Below are positions 46,733 to 58,039 of a stretch of DNA of 64,000 nt, piece by piece. The translations under genes and the position numbers were made by a program. Source of the DNA: Codonopsis lanceolata (lineage: Eukaryota; Streptophyta; Magnoliopsida; Asterales; Campanulaceae); the NCBI GenBank assembly GCA_013146195.2, contig CM028377.1, positions 60,408,109 to 60,472,108 of the forward strand, given 5' to 3'. The first letter of the stretch is position 1, and the number at the start of each line of letters is the position of its first letter. The notes under the pieces were generated by a model that was given only the letters and a program-made list of their open reading frames with translations, did not search any database and was not told where the DNA came from.

Positions 46733-47998
46733 ATGGATTCTCAGTATGAGAACGCTGTTCGCCCTCCTTTTTTGACTAGTGCAAATTATTCTATTTGGAA
46801 AGTCAAAATGCGTATTTTCATCAAATCAATTGATGAGAGAGCGTGGCTTGCTGTTCTAAATGGTTGGACTCCTCCCAAAACTACTGATGATGATGGTGAT
46901 GTAAAAATCACCAAAGAAGCAGATTGGTCTAATAATGATAGAAACATTGCCTCTTTTAATTCTAAATCCTTGTCTGCCATATACAAAGCTCTTGATGCTA
47001 ACACCTTTAGGGTTATAGCCAACTATGAGTCTGCTAAAGATGTTTGGGAGGCCCTTCAAACCTTGTGTGAAGGACCTTCTAGTGTTCGTGCTTCTAAATT
47101 GAGATTGCTTACCACTCAATTTGAAAACACAAGGATGAATGAAGATGAAGATATTATGTCTTACTATGCTAGATTACTTGATTTGTCTAACTCTGCTCTT
47201 GCTTTGGGTGATCCTATCACCAATGATCGTCTTGTTAGCAAGATGATGCGAACTTTGCCTGAAAGGTTTAATGTGAAAATTTTTGCTATTGAGGAAGCTC
47301 ATGATATTGACAAAATTGGTTTTGAAAGACTAGCTGGTATTCTTCAAAATTTTGAGCTAAACCTCAATGAGCAAATTAAGAACAAAGGCAAAAGTGTGTC
47401 ATCTTCTACTCCTTCTGATGATAGTATTGCTTTTCCTTCTATTGTTGACATCTCTTTTGAATTTCTTGAATTGCATAAGGAGATTGAGGAATCTGATTTT
47501 GGTGAAGAGTCAATGGATTTTTTAATAACAAAATTTAAAAATATTTTGAAAGCAAAGGGACAAAACAGATCTCCATCTTCTATCACCAAAACAGTTTTCA
47601 AAACTGAGCCTAGAAAATTTGCTCCAAAAGAAAATTCTTTCCAAACTCCAGAAAAACCCTTCACAAATCCATTTGCATCAAAATCATCCTACAATGGTAA
47701 GAACATTGATTCTATACAATGTAGAGAATGTCAAGGTTATGGCCACTATGCAAACCAATGTGCAAACACTTTAAGAAAAAAAGGCTTGAATTTCTCAGCA
47801 ACCTTGAGTGATAGTGATGGAGAAGATCCAGGTGATCTTATCACCTTGAATGCTGTTTATGATTCGACTCACGAAAATGCAGATGTTTCGGTAGATGTGT
47901 TACCCAATGCTGCAACATCAGGAGTAACATTGGGAGATACATTGAGCAGAAACATGAACGATTTCTTCTGTTTTAATTCCACAATTGCAGAAACATGA
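46733..47998 (+). CDS. gag: Ty1/copia gag protein, intact frame
   Basis: A 421-residue gag starting MDSQYENAVRPPFLTS at the ATG 43 bases after the PBS. The N-terminus (residues 10-60, ANYSIWKVKMRIFIKSIDER) is the DUF4219-like start. Residues about 70-215 are the UBN2 gag-polypeptide region (AKDVWEALQTLCEG, MRTLPERFNVKIFAIEE). A zinc knuckle CRECQGYGHYANQC (CX2CX4HX4C) lies near residue 335. The frame is open without a stop. Gag forms the cytoplasmic virus-like particle and binds element RNA. No protease, integrase or polymerase follows on this strand; the next coding DNA (48091 onward) is on the other strand. The element therefore cannot replicate alone. Confidence 0.9.
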   Translation: MDSQYENAVRPPFLTSANYSIWKVKMRIFIKSIDERAWLAVLNGWTPPKTTDDDGDVKITKEADWSNNDRNIASFNSKSLSAIYKALDANTFRVIANYESAKDVWEALQTLCEGPSSVRASKLRLLTTQFENTRMNEDEDIMSYYARLLDLSNSALALGDPITNDRLVSKMMRTLPERFNVKIFAIEEAHDIDKIGFERLAGILQNFELNLNEQIKNKGKSVSSSTPSDDSIAFPSIVDISFEFLELHKEIEESDFGEESMDFLITKFKNILKAKGQNRSPSSITKTVFKTEPRKFAPKENSFQTPEKPFTNPFASKSSYNGKNIDSIQCRECQGYGHYANQCANTLRKKGLNFSATLSDSDGEDPGDLITLNAVYDSTHENADVSVDVLPNAATSGVTLGDTLSRNMNDFFCFNSTIAET

Positions 47999-48090
47999 AA
48001 GTGCTGGTGAATTGGATGGATAGCTTGATTTTCTTCATCTCAAAAGCGAAGAGGTGAGTATGGAACTGAGTGTTGGCCCGAATGAGGCAG

Positions 48091-49064
48091 TTAAGAAGAG
48101 CGAACAAAGGGCGGCCGAGAAGACTTGACAAAGAACGACAAGCAGCCGGCATCACAAAGCATGTCAAATAAAATTTGTGCCCAGTTGAGTCTTTTGTTCA
48201 AGATGACAGCAGAGGTGTATTCCAGCTGTTCTGATGTCATGACGTCATGGGTGCCATTCTTGAAGATCATACTCTTGTCAAACAGATGGCTGAGAAAGTA
48301 GGCATCATCTTCAAACAGACTCCTCTTCAGCTTAGCAGCAGCTTCCTTTGGAGTCTTCTCACCACGCATGTAGGACCATGCAGTAGCCTTTTCTGCGTCT
48401 GAGAGAGAAGTAGGTCCGTCAAATTCCACACCAATAATTTTGGCGATTCTGGAAGCAGTGATAGTGACAGTGACTGTGCGAACAACAGCGGTGATGGAAG
48501 ATTTGGAGTCATTGAGAACGGCTTTCTGGAAAAATTCTTCCACCAGTAAGTAGCTGAAGTCAACATCACCTAGCATAAACAAATGCATCCCGCATTGGTT
48601 TAGGTCATCTACAATTTTAACCCCGGCCGTATAGGCACGAACAGAAGGTTCGTCAATACACATCCCCGGATGATACATGGTTGGGGGCAATTTTGGAATG
48701 TCAGAGTCGACGTTCGAGGTTTGTGAAGGAACTGCAGAAGCTGAAGAAGTACCAGCCTAAGAAATCACAGAACAGAAATTAGGGCAAGAACTTGAGATTT
48801 CAAAAGCGAAGCTTTAAGCCCTAAAAAATCTGGACAACTCATGGAATGCTATATATGGTCAAAATATAACTTGAAATGCTGAAATCGACAGTTCAATAAC
48901 ATTTATAAGAGGGTATTATCAGAAATGAACAGCAAGAATTTGAAGATTTAACATTTATGCAGCTAACAGTTACATGAACAGTCAATAATGGCGTAACAAT
49001 AGATGAGATAGCATACTTAACTCGTACTGAGATTATGAAGTTAGGGTTCGAAATTTCTTACCAT
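48091..49064 (-). CDS. Spliced 'putative plant transposon protein' ORF, PMD-like
   Basis: A minus-strand gene with a start codon that ends its first exon: ATG at 49064-49062 followed by GTAAG. A 305-nt intron ends TTCTTAG at 48757. Exon 2 (48756-48091) is open, giving 222 residues that start MAGTSSASAVPSQTSNVDSD. Residues about 30-200 resemble the plant transposon protein domain often found as an extra ORF in retroelements: FFQKAVLNDSKSSITA, VTVTITASRIAKIIGVEFDG, KRLNWAQILFDMLC. The VTVTITASRIAKIIGVEFDG part is close to the PMD core motif. After LCDAGC the family-like ending (LLGRPLFALLNCLI) is in another frame, so the C-terminus is probably frameshifted. The strand is the same as the copia pol remnant at 49660-51164. 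Confidence 0.55.
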
Positions 49065-49232
49065 TTTCGAAGATTTGCAGAAGAAGAAGAAGTAAATGTC
49101 GTGAATCTGCAGAATCAACTATCGAACAGGGCGAAGGAAGTAGAAAATTTTTAGAGAGAAGAAACTTTAGAGAGAGAGAGAGAGAATAGAAAGAGACAGT
49201 TTTGGTAAAAAGAACTTTTTGGCGGTTGAGGG

Positions 49233-49240
49233 TTTATAAA
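49233..49240 (-). promoter_or_regulatory. TATA box upstream of the spliced ORF
   Basis: CCCTTTATAAACCC on the minus strand lies about 170 bases before the ATG at 49064. A 5' untranslated region rich in GA repeats separates them. Confidence 0.45.
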
Positions 49241-49485
49241 GGGGCGTGCCATCAGTCATAGAGACTTGTGAAACCTCATTAAGTCAGACGCCTTTTTGAT
49301 GACAAGACTTAATGAATGACGGCTTTTAGGAAAGAGAAAAGGGCCTTTTCAAATATTCACTCAACCAATTTCAAAACTGGTCCCTCATAGTTTGCATAAG
49401 CCTCCCTCTCAAAATTATAGATTAGAAAACTCATTTTTCTTTTAGTGACTTTAGAAATTCTTGATTTAAAATATTTGAAAGTAAT

Positions 49486-49596
49486 AAGTCTGCTCAAAAT
49501 AATTTTTCAAGTCTGCTTAAAATAAATTTTCAAGTCTGCTTAAAATAAATTTTCAAATCTGCTTAAAATAAATTTTTCAAATCTGCTTAAAATAAA
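49486..49596. repeat. Tandem array of 24-25 bp units
   Basis: About four and a half copies of TTTTCAAGTCTGCTTAAAAT plus AAAT, with small length changes, lie between the pol remnant and the spliced ORF. Confidence 0.85.
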
Positions 49597-49659
49597 GAAG
49601 CATTATTTTAAAAATTAATTTTAGATAAAATTTAAGCAGTCGGGTCAAGCATACCAAGC

Positions 49660-51164
49660 TCTCCCCTTAGATAAGCAAACACATGCGCTTCGGAGCTTTG
49701 GTGAAGATGTCTGCTAGTTGATGGTCTGTTGAAATATACTTCATACTAATGTTTCTCTTTTCTACGTTGTCCCTTAGAAAGTGATATCGAACATCGATAT
49801 GCTTTGTCTTGGAATGCATCACGGGATTGTATGTGATAGAGATTGCTGAGGTGTTATCACACATGATTGGGCGATGCTACTTTGATGTCGTAGTCTACTA
49901 ATTCTTGTTTGATCCATAGCGGTTGGCGGCCTACCGGCGACTATGTATTACATACGTGGTGGAATTTGAGGACGGATGCTGTTTCTTGCTAGCCCAAGAG
50001 ACAAGTCTGCTCCTAGAAATTGACAAGTTCCACTAGTGCTTTTCGTCAATTTGGCGGCCGGCGGCTAGTCTGCGTCGAGTATCAACCAAGTTGAAAGATG
50101 ATTCCTTGGATACCGGATACCTAAGTTGGTGGTATCGATCGTATTTGATGATTCTTTTGGCTGCAAGAAGATGTGACTCACGGTGCACTTGAAATCTAGC
50201 ACACACCCCAACAGCATATACTATGTCGGGTCTGCTGGCGGTGAGGTAGAGTAGAGAACCAATTATCCCCCTATAGTGGGTGATATCAACTTTCTTTCCT
50301 TGTAAGTCCTTTGTAAGTTTGCATCTAGCAGCCATTGGAGTATCAAATGTGTTTGCTGTTTCCAATCCAAATTTCTTGACCAGATCTTTAGCATACTTGG
50401 ATTGATGATGAATATCCCTTTGTTAGGTGTTGAATTTGAAGACCCAAGAAGAATGTGAGTTAAGCCCATCATACTCATTTGAAACTTGCCATCATAAGCG
50501 TTTCAAATCGCTTACATAACTTCTCATTTGTGGATCAGAAAATGATATCATCAACGTAGATACGTACCAGCGAGAATGTCCTTTGTTAGCGAGAATGAAG
50601 AGAGTGGTGTCAATCTTGCCTCGCTTGCGAATCCTTGTTGACGAGAAACTTAGAAAGGGTTTCATACCGGGCTCGAGGAGCTTGCTTAAGACCATAGAGA
50701 GCCTTCTTAAGCTTAACATGAGTTTCTTTTCCTTTTCTACAAAGCACAGGTTGAGCAACGTAAGCATTTCTTGAAGATCACCATTAAGGAGCGCTCTTGA
50801 CATCCATTTGAGTACAGCCTGAGAAGTCTTTGTATGTAGCAGGCTAAGAAATCCGATAGCTTCCAATCTTGCTACAGAGCCAATGTTTCATCATAGTCGA
50901 TTCCTTCTCTTCGCGATATCCTCAAGCAACAAGTCTTGCTTTGTTCCTCACTATGTTTCCATCCTCATCCTTCTTGTTTCGAACACCCATTTTGTGCCAA
51001 TGATCAATGATCGCAGTTGGAACTAGCTTCCATACTTGACATCGCTCAAATTGTTGAAGTTCTTCTTGCATGGCTTCCAGCCCAACTTGGATCTGAAGAG
51101 CTTCTTCGACCTTCTTTCGCTCTTCTTCTCGAGACAAATGCAAAGACGTAACATACATTCATTT
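49660..51164 (-). pseudogene. Ty1/copia pol remnant (reverse transcriptase and RNase H)
   Basis: On the minus strand from the gap edge, pieces of a copia reverse transcriptase appear in order. They are QVWKLVP ... MGVRNKKDEDGNI-RNKARLVA (51158-50922), the ALLNGDL region with the frame-split YVDD site (50866-50492), and THYRGIIGSLLYLTASRPDI (50365-50033). The RNase H end follows (CDNTSAISI, HSKTKHIDVRYHFLRD, DHQLADIFTKA; 49864-49667). Several frameshifts and stops break it. The start lies in or beyond the gap. A polypurine-like AAGGGGAG follows the RNase H end. Orientation is opposite to the gag at 46733, so the two are not one intact element. Confidence 0.85.
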
Positions 51165-51264
51165 NNNNNNNNNNNNNNNNNNNNNNNNNNNNNNNNNNNN
51201 NNNNNNNNNNNNNNNNNNNNNNNNNNNNNNNNNNNNNNNNNNNNNNNNNNNNNNNNNNNNNNNN
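51165..51264. other. Assembly gap (100 N)
   Basis: Exactly 100 N, a standard placeholder for a gap of unknown size. It cuts the copia pol on its left and abuts an inverted repeat on its right. Confidence 0.99.
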
Positions 51265-51275
51265 GTTTAAAGCGT

Positions 51276-51840
51276 TTCTAAAAGTCTTGATCTACTTAAG
51301 TGTCATCAGTTACTTACATAAATTGTTTAATTATTTGGTTTGATAAAACTGCTTCAAAAAGGAAATTATAATGCCCACCGACCAATTTTCCATCCATGTC
51401 GCCTGACACTTCAGCCTACCGACCATATCGCCTAATGACAAAGTTACATTTTCCGCCAAACTTTTAAAGCTTTTCAAGTCCACCCTCAAAGTTTAAAAGG
51501 CTATTCACTTTCTCTAGTTTGTCGGGCCAACTTGACTTATCAGAAGGCTGGCAAGCAACAAGGCAAAGGGGGTGAATAGCCTTTGTAAAACTTTTAAGAG
51601 TAGTTTTGAAAAACTTCAAAAATTACAGTAGAATAATGTAATTTTGTCAGTCAGCTGATATGCTGTTAGCTGGCTGAAGTTTCAAAAAGTTGACGCTAAT
51701 AAGAAATTGGTCAGCTGGCGGTAGCAGTGAATTCCTTTTGAAAATGGATCACTGAATGTAAAGAAAAAGCTGAAGAACAATTTATCAAAATAGATAAGTA
51801 AACGATTTATGTAAGTAACCGACTGACACTTAAGTAGATC
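51276..51840. repeat. Inverted repeat next to the gap
   Basis: The first 55 bases (GTCTTGATCTACTTAAGTGT, then TTACTTACATAAAT) return as a reverse complement at 51785-51840. The arms continue inward with divergence: GGCTATTCACTTTCTC near 51500 and GGGGGTGAATAGCC near 51567. The arms are about 270 bp with a centre near 51545. Confidence 0.75.
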
Positions 51841-53000
51841 AAGACTTCTTAAGTGTTAGATCAGTTTGTAAGAGCTGATGAAATAACAGACAAAGGAATT
51901 GAAGTGGTTCGCAGTAAAAACTGCTACGTCCACTACCAAGTTGGTCAAACTTGAATTTTGAAGTGCACTAATTTTATTAAAAGTCTAAATGATCTCTAAT
52001 GGATCCGTGTATAACAAAGACCAGTGTTTATGGAGTATGATTGAAGTACAATCACATTCGTGAGACAATCCAACTGATTTCTTTAAGAATATGAAAGAAG
52101 TAACTCAGTGATTGTCTAAACAATAACTAAAAAGAAAATATCAGTGAAGGATATCTAGCTAAAGTTATAAAAGCTGATGCACTTTAAGTGAGTGATTTGC
52201 TTTGAGAGTATGAATGTTTTAGATTGTTTCTTCAATTGATTCCTGTGGGTATTCATAGATAAACTTGAAGTGTAGCCCGTTAGGAACACATTTGAATTTG
52301 AAATGTGTTTTACAATACAGACGTATCTTCTTACAAGAACATGGGGATCTTGTTATATAGATAACGAATATAAGATCTATCAAAACACAAAATAGGAAAG
52401 TGTCACTACCAGGAAATGTTCAAGCAAACAAGGTAAAGAAGCTGACACTTTAAAACTAGGGTCAACTGCTTCTAAGTGACTAACAAGAGTATATCTCAAG
52501 CTGACCATAATAATTCATAACTTATAAGATCTTGACTGCCAAAAAGTAGAATGATTTTAAGTAAATTTAATTAAGGCAAGATTCAACAACAGGTCTGCTG
52601 ATGTATTGAGCAGCAGACTTGTTCATAATCGAGTAATGAACTCTACTAACATGTTGTAGATAAATTGTTAGCTTATAAGATAGTTTGACAACGGAAATGT
52701 TCTGGCTAAAAAAGTTTATCTTAAAAGGTTTAAGCAGTTGTACACGAATATATGTTCAAAACAACAACATACTTAACTTTTCTTCAGATGCAAGAAATAT
52801 GAGTTACATAATAGATAGCTTTAGTTAATTAAAATCTTTTAAGAACTGGAAAGAGAGATCAGGGCTGAGTTTGATGAATGTATAATATATTGCAAATTCA
52901 GCAGAAGTTTACTCAAAGACAAATGTGTTTAATACATCAACCTAGACTCTCTAACCTAGTCATCTACTTTCTTCCCCTGCATTCCATCCCCACTCAAGAA
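51540..53000. repeat. LTR-like dispersed repeat, copy 1
   Basis: A GGGGGTGAATAGCC start, GAAGTGGTTCGCAGTAAAAA, CACTACCAAGTTGGTCAAAC and AATATGAAAGAAGTAA blocks are shared with 61970-63190. The layout resembles the non-coding end or LTR of large copia elements, but LTR edges and coding parts are not defined. Confidence 0.5.
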
Positions 53001-56000
53001 CTCATTTCTTAGAGTTTCATGAACAAGTCCGGAACATGTAGAAACAAGGAGATGCGATATGAGATGACAATTTTATGGGTTGCCCAGATAAAGAATATTT
53101 GAGCAACTTAGTGCAAATCACTCGACTCCCTATGATGACCTATTGTTGCACAACCAATAGCCCTTGCAATGGAATACAAGTCTACTGGTATGAATGCAAT
53201 GTAGACAGTCAACTCTTCATCTTCCCTGGACATCTTTGGAGATCTATTTTCAACGGAATCTAGAGTGCTTGGTCTCTACCAAAGGATTAGATTTCTGATG
53301 GGCTGTAGAGACTGAGTTCTTTGAAGGGGGTCAAAGAGCTCAAATCAAGAAAGGTGTTTCTTGATCAAGACAATGTTCTCTGTCATTGTACCTTTTCAGA
53401 TCACTCTTCCTTTTTTCCAACTTTTCTTCTTTGCAATACACATAATATGTTTTGCAGAGGTCTGTGCTTTCCACGGTGATCTTTGAGATCCTTCTCTTGT
53501 TTGATCTATATCTCTCTATATGTAAGAAAGGATAAGAAGTTTCTTTTATAGACAGAAAACTATAGATTCGTTGAGATTATATTCGAATGATCTTTAGCCG
53601 TTGTAGTGATCGTTGGATAAGAGTAAATCTTATGAACTGTTGGATAAAGATATTCTTGCAGATCTCTCTTTGAAAAAGTTATCCATAAGTCAGATCGAGC
53701 TGATGTGTCACTGTTGCACAGGTTTGACGGAATAGTACACTGGCATTTGGTGTTCTAATAAAGTAGATACATTTGAACTTGGATACCAAATATAGAAGGA
53801 AATTTCTGTTGAATAAAATCCAACTAGATATTGCAGGTTTGAGAGCTGTCAAGACTTTTCCGCAAGTTGACTTTTGTAGAAGCTTGAGTCTTTTGTCGTT
53901 TCTGGTCATCTGCAATGATTCCACTTTAGTTCGCACATGCAACCTAAGAAGCTTTAAAGGTCTGCTGGTTTGATATTCTTTTAATGATATTACCTTCCAG
54001 TAGAAAGGTCTACTAGTTGATATACTTGAGGAATGAACTATCAATCCGTAGCATGTTTGCTGGTTTGATATCTTGAAGAAGCTATCATCCTATAGCATGC
54101 TTGCCGGGTGCTAGTGTCTGATTGTGAATAAGCGGTCTGTTCGGGTCATAACATAAGAGTAGGACTGAGACACGGACTCTCCTAGTCTAAGACCTATGCA
54201 ATGTTCAACAAGTTGTCACACTAACCAGTACACAGTGCTTTTAGTCACTTGTTAGAACATGCAATAATGGGAACAAGCAATTCATGGTATTTGGAATATG
54301 CAAATGAATAAGTCATGTTTCAGCAGGTATATTCCAATAATCTCCTACTATTTGGTTAGAACAATTACTAAACTAACATATACATAAAGCACTTAAGCAA
54401 TATTTCAGCTCATAGTAATAACATGCCTACAATGAATGATCATTTTATCTCAAGGCATGTCATATGCTGAATTTACAAGCGATGGCTTATTTATAGTCGC
54501 ATATTGCTATTTACAGACTCGATAAATCAAAATATAAAGCAATAGTAAGAAAACATTTTTAGATTATTTATGAGATATAAATGATCTGTTTGCTCAAAAT
54601 CTAAAAAGTTTTTGGTTCCTTTCTTGCATAAAATATTTATATATTTGAAAGCATATTTTGGCAAAAAAGAGTTGTAAATCCTTAAAGTAAAGAATAAAGT
54701 TTAAAATTTTCATTTTAAGGATTGCTTGTGTGATGTCATTTGTTGAAATTCATTTCTAAGGACTTTTAGAAAGGTAGAAGATTTTTAATATGAAATTCTT
54801 AGTATCACATATTTTCGAAGATGTTTGAACAGCTTGTTTTTAAAGAATATGTTTTGAAAGATCATTTCAAGTGTGTTATATGTAAGTATAAATATAACTT
54901 CATGCTTTAAAACTACCCCTTCTAGAATTAAAAGTAATAATCATACGTTTTCAATGATAAAATTGGTGAACCAAATGATAATTATGTTTATGTTGATATT
55001 CTCAATCAATTACTGCTTAAGGAATTCAACGATCCAATCGCTCCAATTGTACAAAGCACATATCCTTCATTTGGAAGCAGTCCCGATGATTCATAGTTTT
55101 TGGAAAAGAGAGTTATTCTAGATTCAACTCTTGATGTGGTTAACTCAATAAATGATTACATGGTATTGAAGAACGGTTCAAAAGGAAAATTATTTTTTAG
55201 CTCAGATTTTCGTGTCATTTTAATAGAAACGTTGATATTTTGAACGATATAGATATTTCTAAAGTTTTAAATAGAATTTCATGTTTTGGAATCCTAAAAC
55301 ATGAGTTGAATTTGAAGGTTGGAACTTCATTAATGTTGCTTCGTAACATTGACCATTTCCTTGGTTTATGTATTAGCACGCGATTAATTATTACAAGCCT
55401 AACAAACCATGTTTTACAATTTTAGAATGTTGAGTTCTTTCAAATGATCATTCTGGTTATTTCAAAAATATCACTGACACCATCTGATCATTAAATTTCA
55501 TCCAAATTTCAAAAAAAAAAAAAGTTTACGCTGATGATGTCTTACGAAATATTTATAAATAAAAGTGTCTATCGTCAGAACTTCTTTTGAAAAACTTTAT
55601 TTTTAGTCATGATCAGTATGTCTCTTTGTCTAGATTTATTAATCTTAAGGGTTTTTGAATTTTTTATGTGATAGTAATAGTTGTAATAATCATACATTTT
55701 CAACGAAAAATTCTGTATATAAAGAAGTATTTTAAAATTTAAAATAACTTTTAAATTTTTTATGTGATTTTCTTTGATTTTACTGTTTATCAATTTTTAT
55801 TTATTTTGTTCATATTAAACTTTTTAATTGTATATTATTTAACTTTAATTGAGTATCTGATTTTACATCCAAATACAAATCGTACAACACGCGGGTGCAT
55901 TGCTAGTTTTATTTCATATAATCAAGTTGTGCAGGCGCTTGTAACTAATATACAACTCTTTTTATGTATTCTAGGGCAAACATGGAGGCATGTTCATAGT

Positions 56001-56339
56001 TATGTTAGTGAAGATTAATCATTTCTTCACGTAGTTCAGAGGTCCGTCAATTTTGAATATTGACTTTGATTTAGATACATTGATTTAGGTACATGTATAT
56101 GGATTTATGTTAGCTTATGTATATTTGAATGTAGGAAAAAATTATGTATATTTAATGTTATGGACGTATGTAAGATGATTATGATAAAAATATTTTTGAT
56201 CATAATATGAATGCAATTTGTTTTCTCTTGATTTCTTGTATGGTAATATTCATATTGATTTATTATGTGTATATGATTCAGTCAGGAAATATTGTTATTT
56301 CATTATACATTAGAGTAAAAATAAATAGTGAGTATAATG
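53001..56339. other. AT-rich DNA without recognised genes
   Basis: Open frames of up to 120 codons on both strands show no domain and overlap each other. The 53000-54300 part contains repeated CTGCTGGTTTGATAT / CTGGTTTGATATCTTG phrases and may be retroelement untranslated DNA. From 54300 to 56330 it is plain AT-rich sequence. Confidence 0.45.
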
Positions 56340-56771
56340 TGGTAGCGGGTACGAAATACATTTGGGAAGCTAGGAAAACAATGTCAAATACTTTTTGGGA
56401 AGGTAAATAAAGTGTGTCAAATGTATTTAGGGGGCGAAAACAAACTGTCACAAATAGTTTTTGAGAGGGTAGAACCAATCGTGTCAAATACTATTTGGGA
56501 GAACATAACCAACCGTGTCAATTGTATTTGGGAGGGCAACACAACCGTCCCAAATACCTATTTGGGTCGGGTCATTACAAACTGTCCCAAGTACATGTCA
56601 AATAGCACACATGAGCAACCGTCGTTTTTTTAGTGTCAAATACTGTTTGGGACGGTTTCGGATCGAGACAAATGTATTTGACACCCTCGGATTTGGGAGG
56701 GAGCCAAAATTGTGCCAAATACCTTTTGAGACGGTTTTTGGCCTTCCCAAATATACATTTTTCTTGTAGTG
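56340..56771. mobile_element. Right end of a CACTA element with subterminal repeats
   Basis: The terminus TTTTTCTTGTAGTG, inverse of CACTACAAGAAAAA, is the CACTA superfamily end (56758-56771). It is preceded by about ten copies of GTCAAATACTATTTGGGA-type words spaced about 40 bp, in both orientations, as expected for subterminal transposase-binding repeats. The left CACTA end was not found, so the element is truncated or its other end is diverged. Confidence 0.75.
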
Positions 56772-57782
56772 ACCCCTATACATGTATCCTGTATTTTTCA
56801 AAAATTGTGAATCCATGTATCCCGAGTCCACGTATATGTGTCTGTATATCCGTATCCATGCAACATAGATAGAAAGCATTCCTTAACATACTTAGATATG
56901 ACCTGAATCACTGATTTGATTAGAATCAGTGCTCTATGACGATAGAGATCGTGGTATAAGTAGCAGTTAGGATTGAGTTGTGGCAAAAATATAACTCGTG
57001 GTCCAGATCGACGTATAAGTATGTAAATTACATATAATTCTCTCAGTTATGAGCTTTGTTTGAATTACCACATCCACAATCAGTTACAACAATGTTTTTT
57101 CCCTACCATATTTTTTAATCATATAATTAATGGGGTGGTTATCTATAATTTATCCCAAACATTTATTGAGCTAATTTTATACCGCTACTATACCTACGAC
57201 ACATATACCGGAAATGTATAAATCTACATGTGTGTTTAACTTTATGATCATTAAAGCAAGGTTGATTTTGATAGCGATATAACAGATATAGATATAAAAG
57301 ACAATATGCGATGAAAGTAAAAAGAGTTATCCTATTATGAGTTTGAGCTTGTGGTATAATTACAAATTTAAGTATAAGTATCGTTAGATTAAATGTAATT
57401 ATATCTCTACGCTAAATCAAATATGCTTTTTTTTTTTTTTTTTGTATGATATGGATATTGCAAATCACCATCAACTTAATTATCCAATACCTCTAATACT
57501 AAAATTCATAATAATACCACAAGCTCTAAATCTTAATATCATTTACCAATTAAGAATATCGGAATACGACATTGCTTTTGATTCTTCAAAAGTTATTCTC
57601 GTTTGTTGATTCTAGTAAACATGATTATTTTAAAATTAGTTTTGTAATTTTGGATATGTTAGCTACCTCCGGCTTAATTTTGTTTATGATGAAAAAAATA
57701 TCCAAAATACCTTGTTGTATGAATCTCAAATAAGAAAATGCATATAAAAGGGTATTGATTTATACTATCTAAAAATGTATTA
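56772..57782. other. Intergenic AT-rich DNA, no gene
   Basis: No open frame of note and no terminal repeat. A poly-T run lies at 57427-57443. Confidence 0.5.
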
Positions 57783-58039
57783 CTCCATCCGTTTTTAAAA
57801 TATTGTCCTCTTTGATCCGGTATATCGTTTAAGAAAAAGTAATTGACTGTATTATAAATATTGATGAAATGTGTGATTTTCTTTAATGCCTTTGAACATT
57901 TGGTCATAATTAAAGTATGTAAAAAAAATAAAGATAAAGTGGTAAAAGTATTTTCCTAAAAAGTAAGTTATCAAAGAAAACAATTATTTGAGAACAGACG
58001 ACAAAGAAAAAGAGAACAATAATTTGAAAACGGATGGAG
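57783..58039. mobile_element. Stowaway MITE
   Basis: The ends CTCCATCCGTTTTTAAAATA are repeated inverted (TTGAAAACGGATGGAG) and flanked by TA at 57781-57782 and 58040-58041. It is 257 bp. The half copy at about 15230 belongs to the same family. Confidence 0.85.

Noticed and set aside
53679..54044. 121-codon minus-strand frame
   Set aside because: No motif, no start context, and it lies within probable retroelement untranslated DNA.
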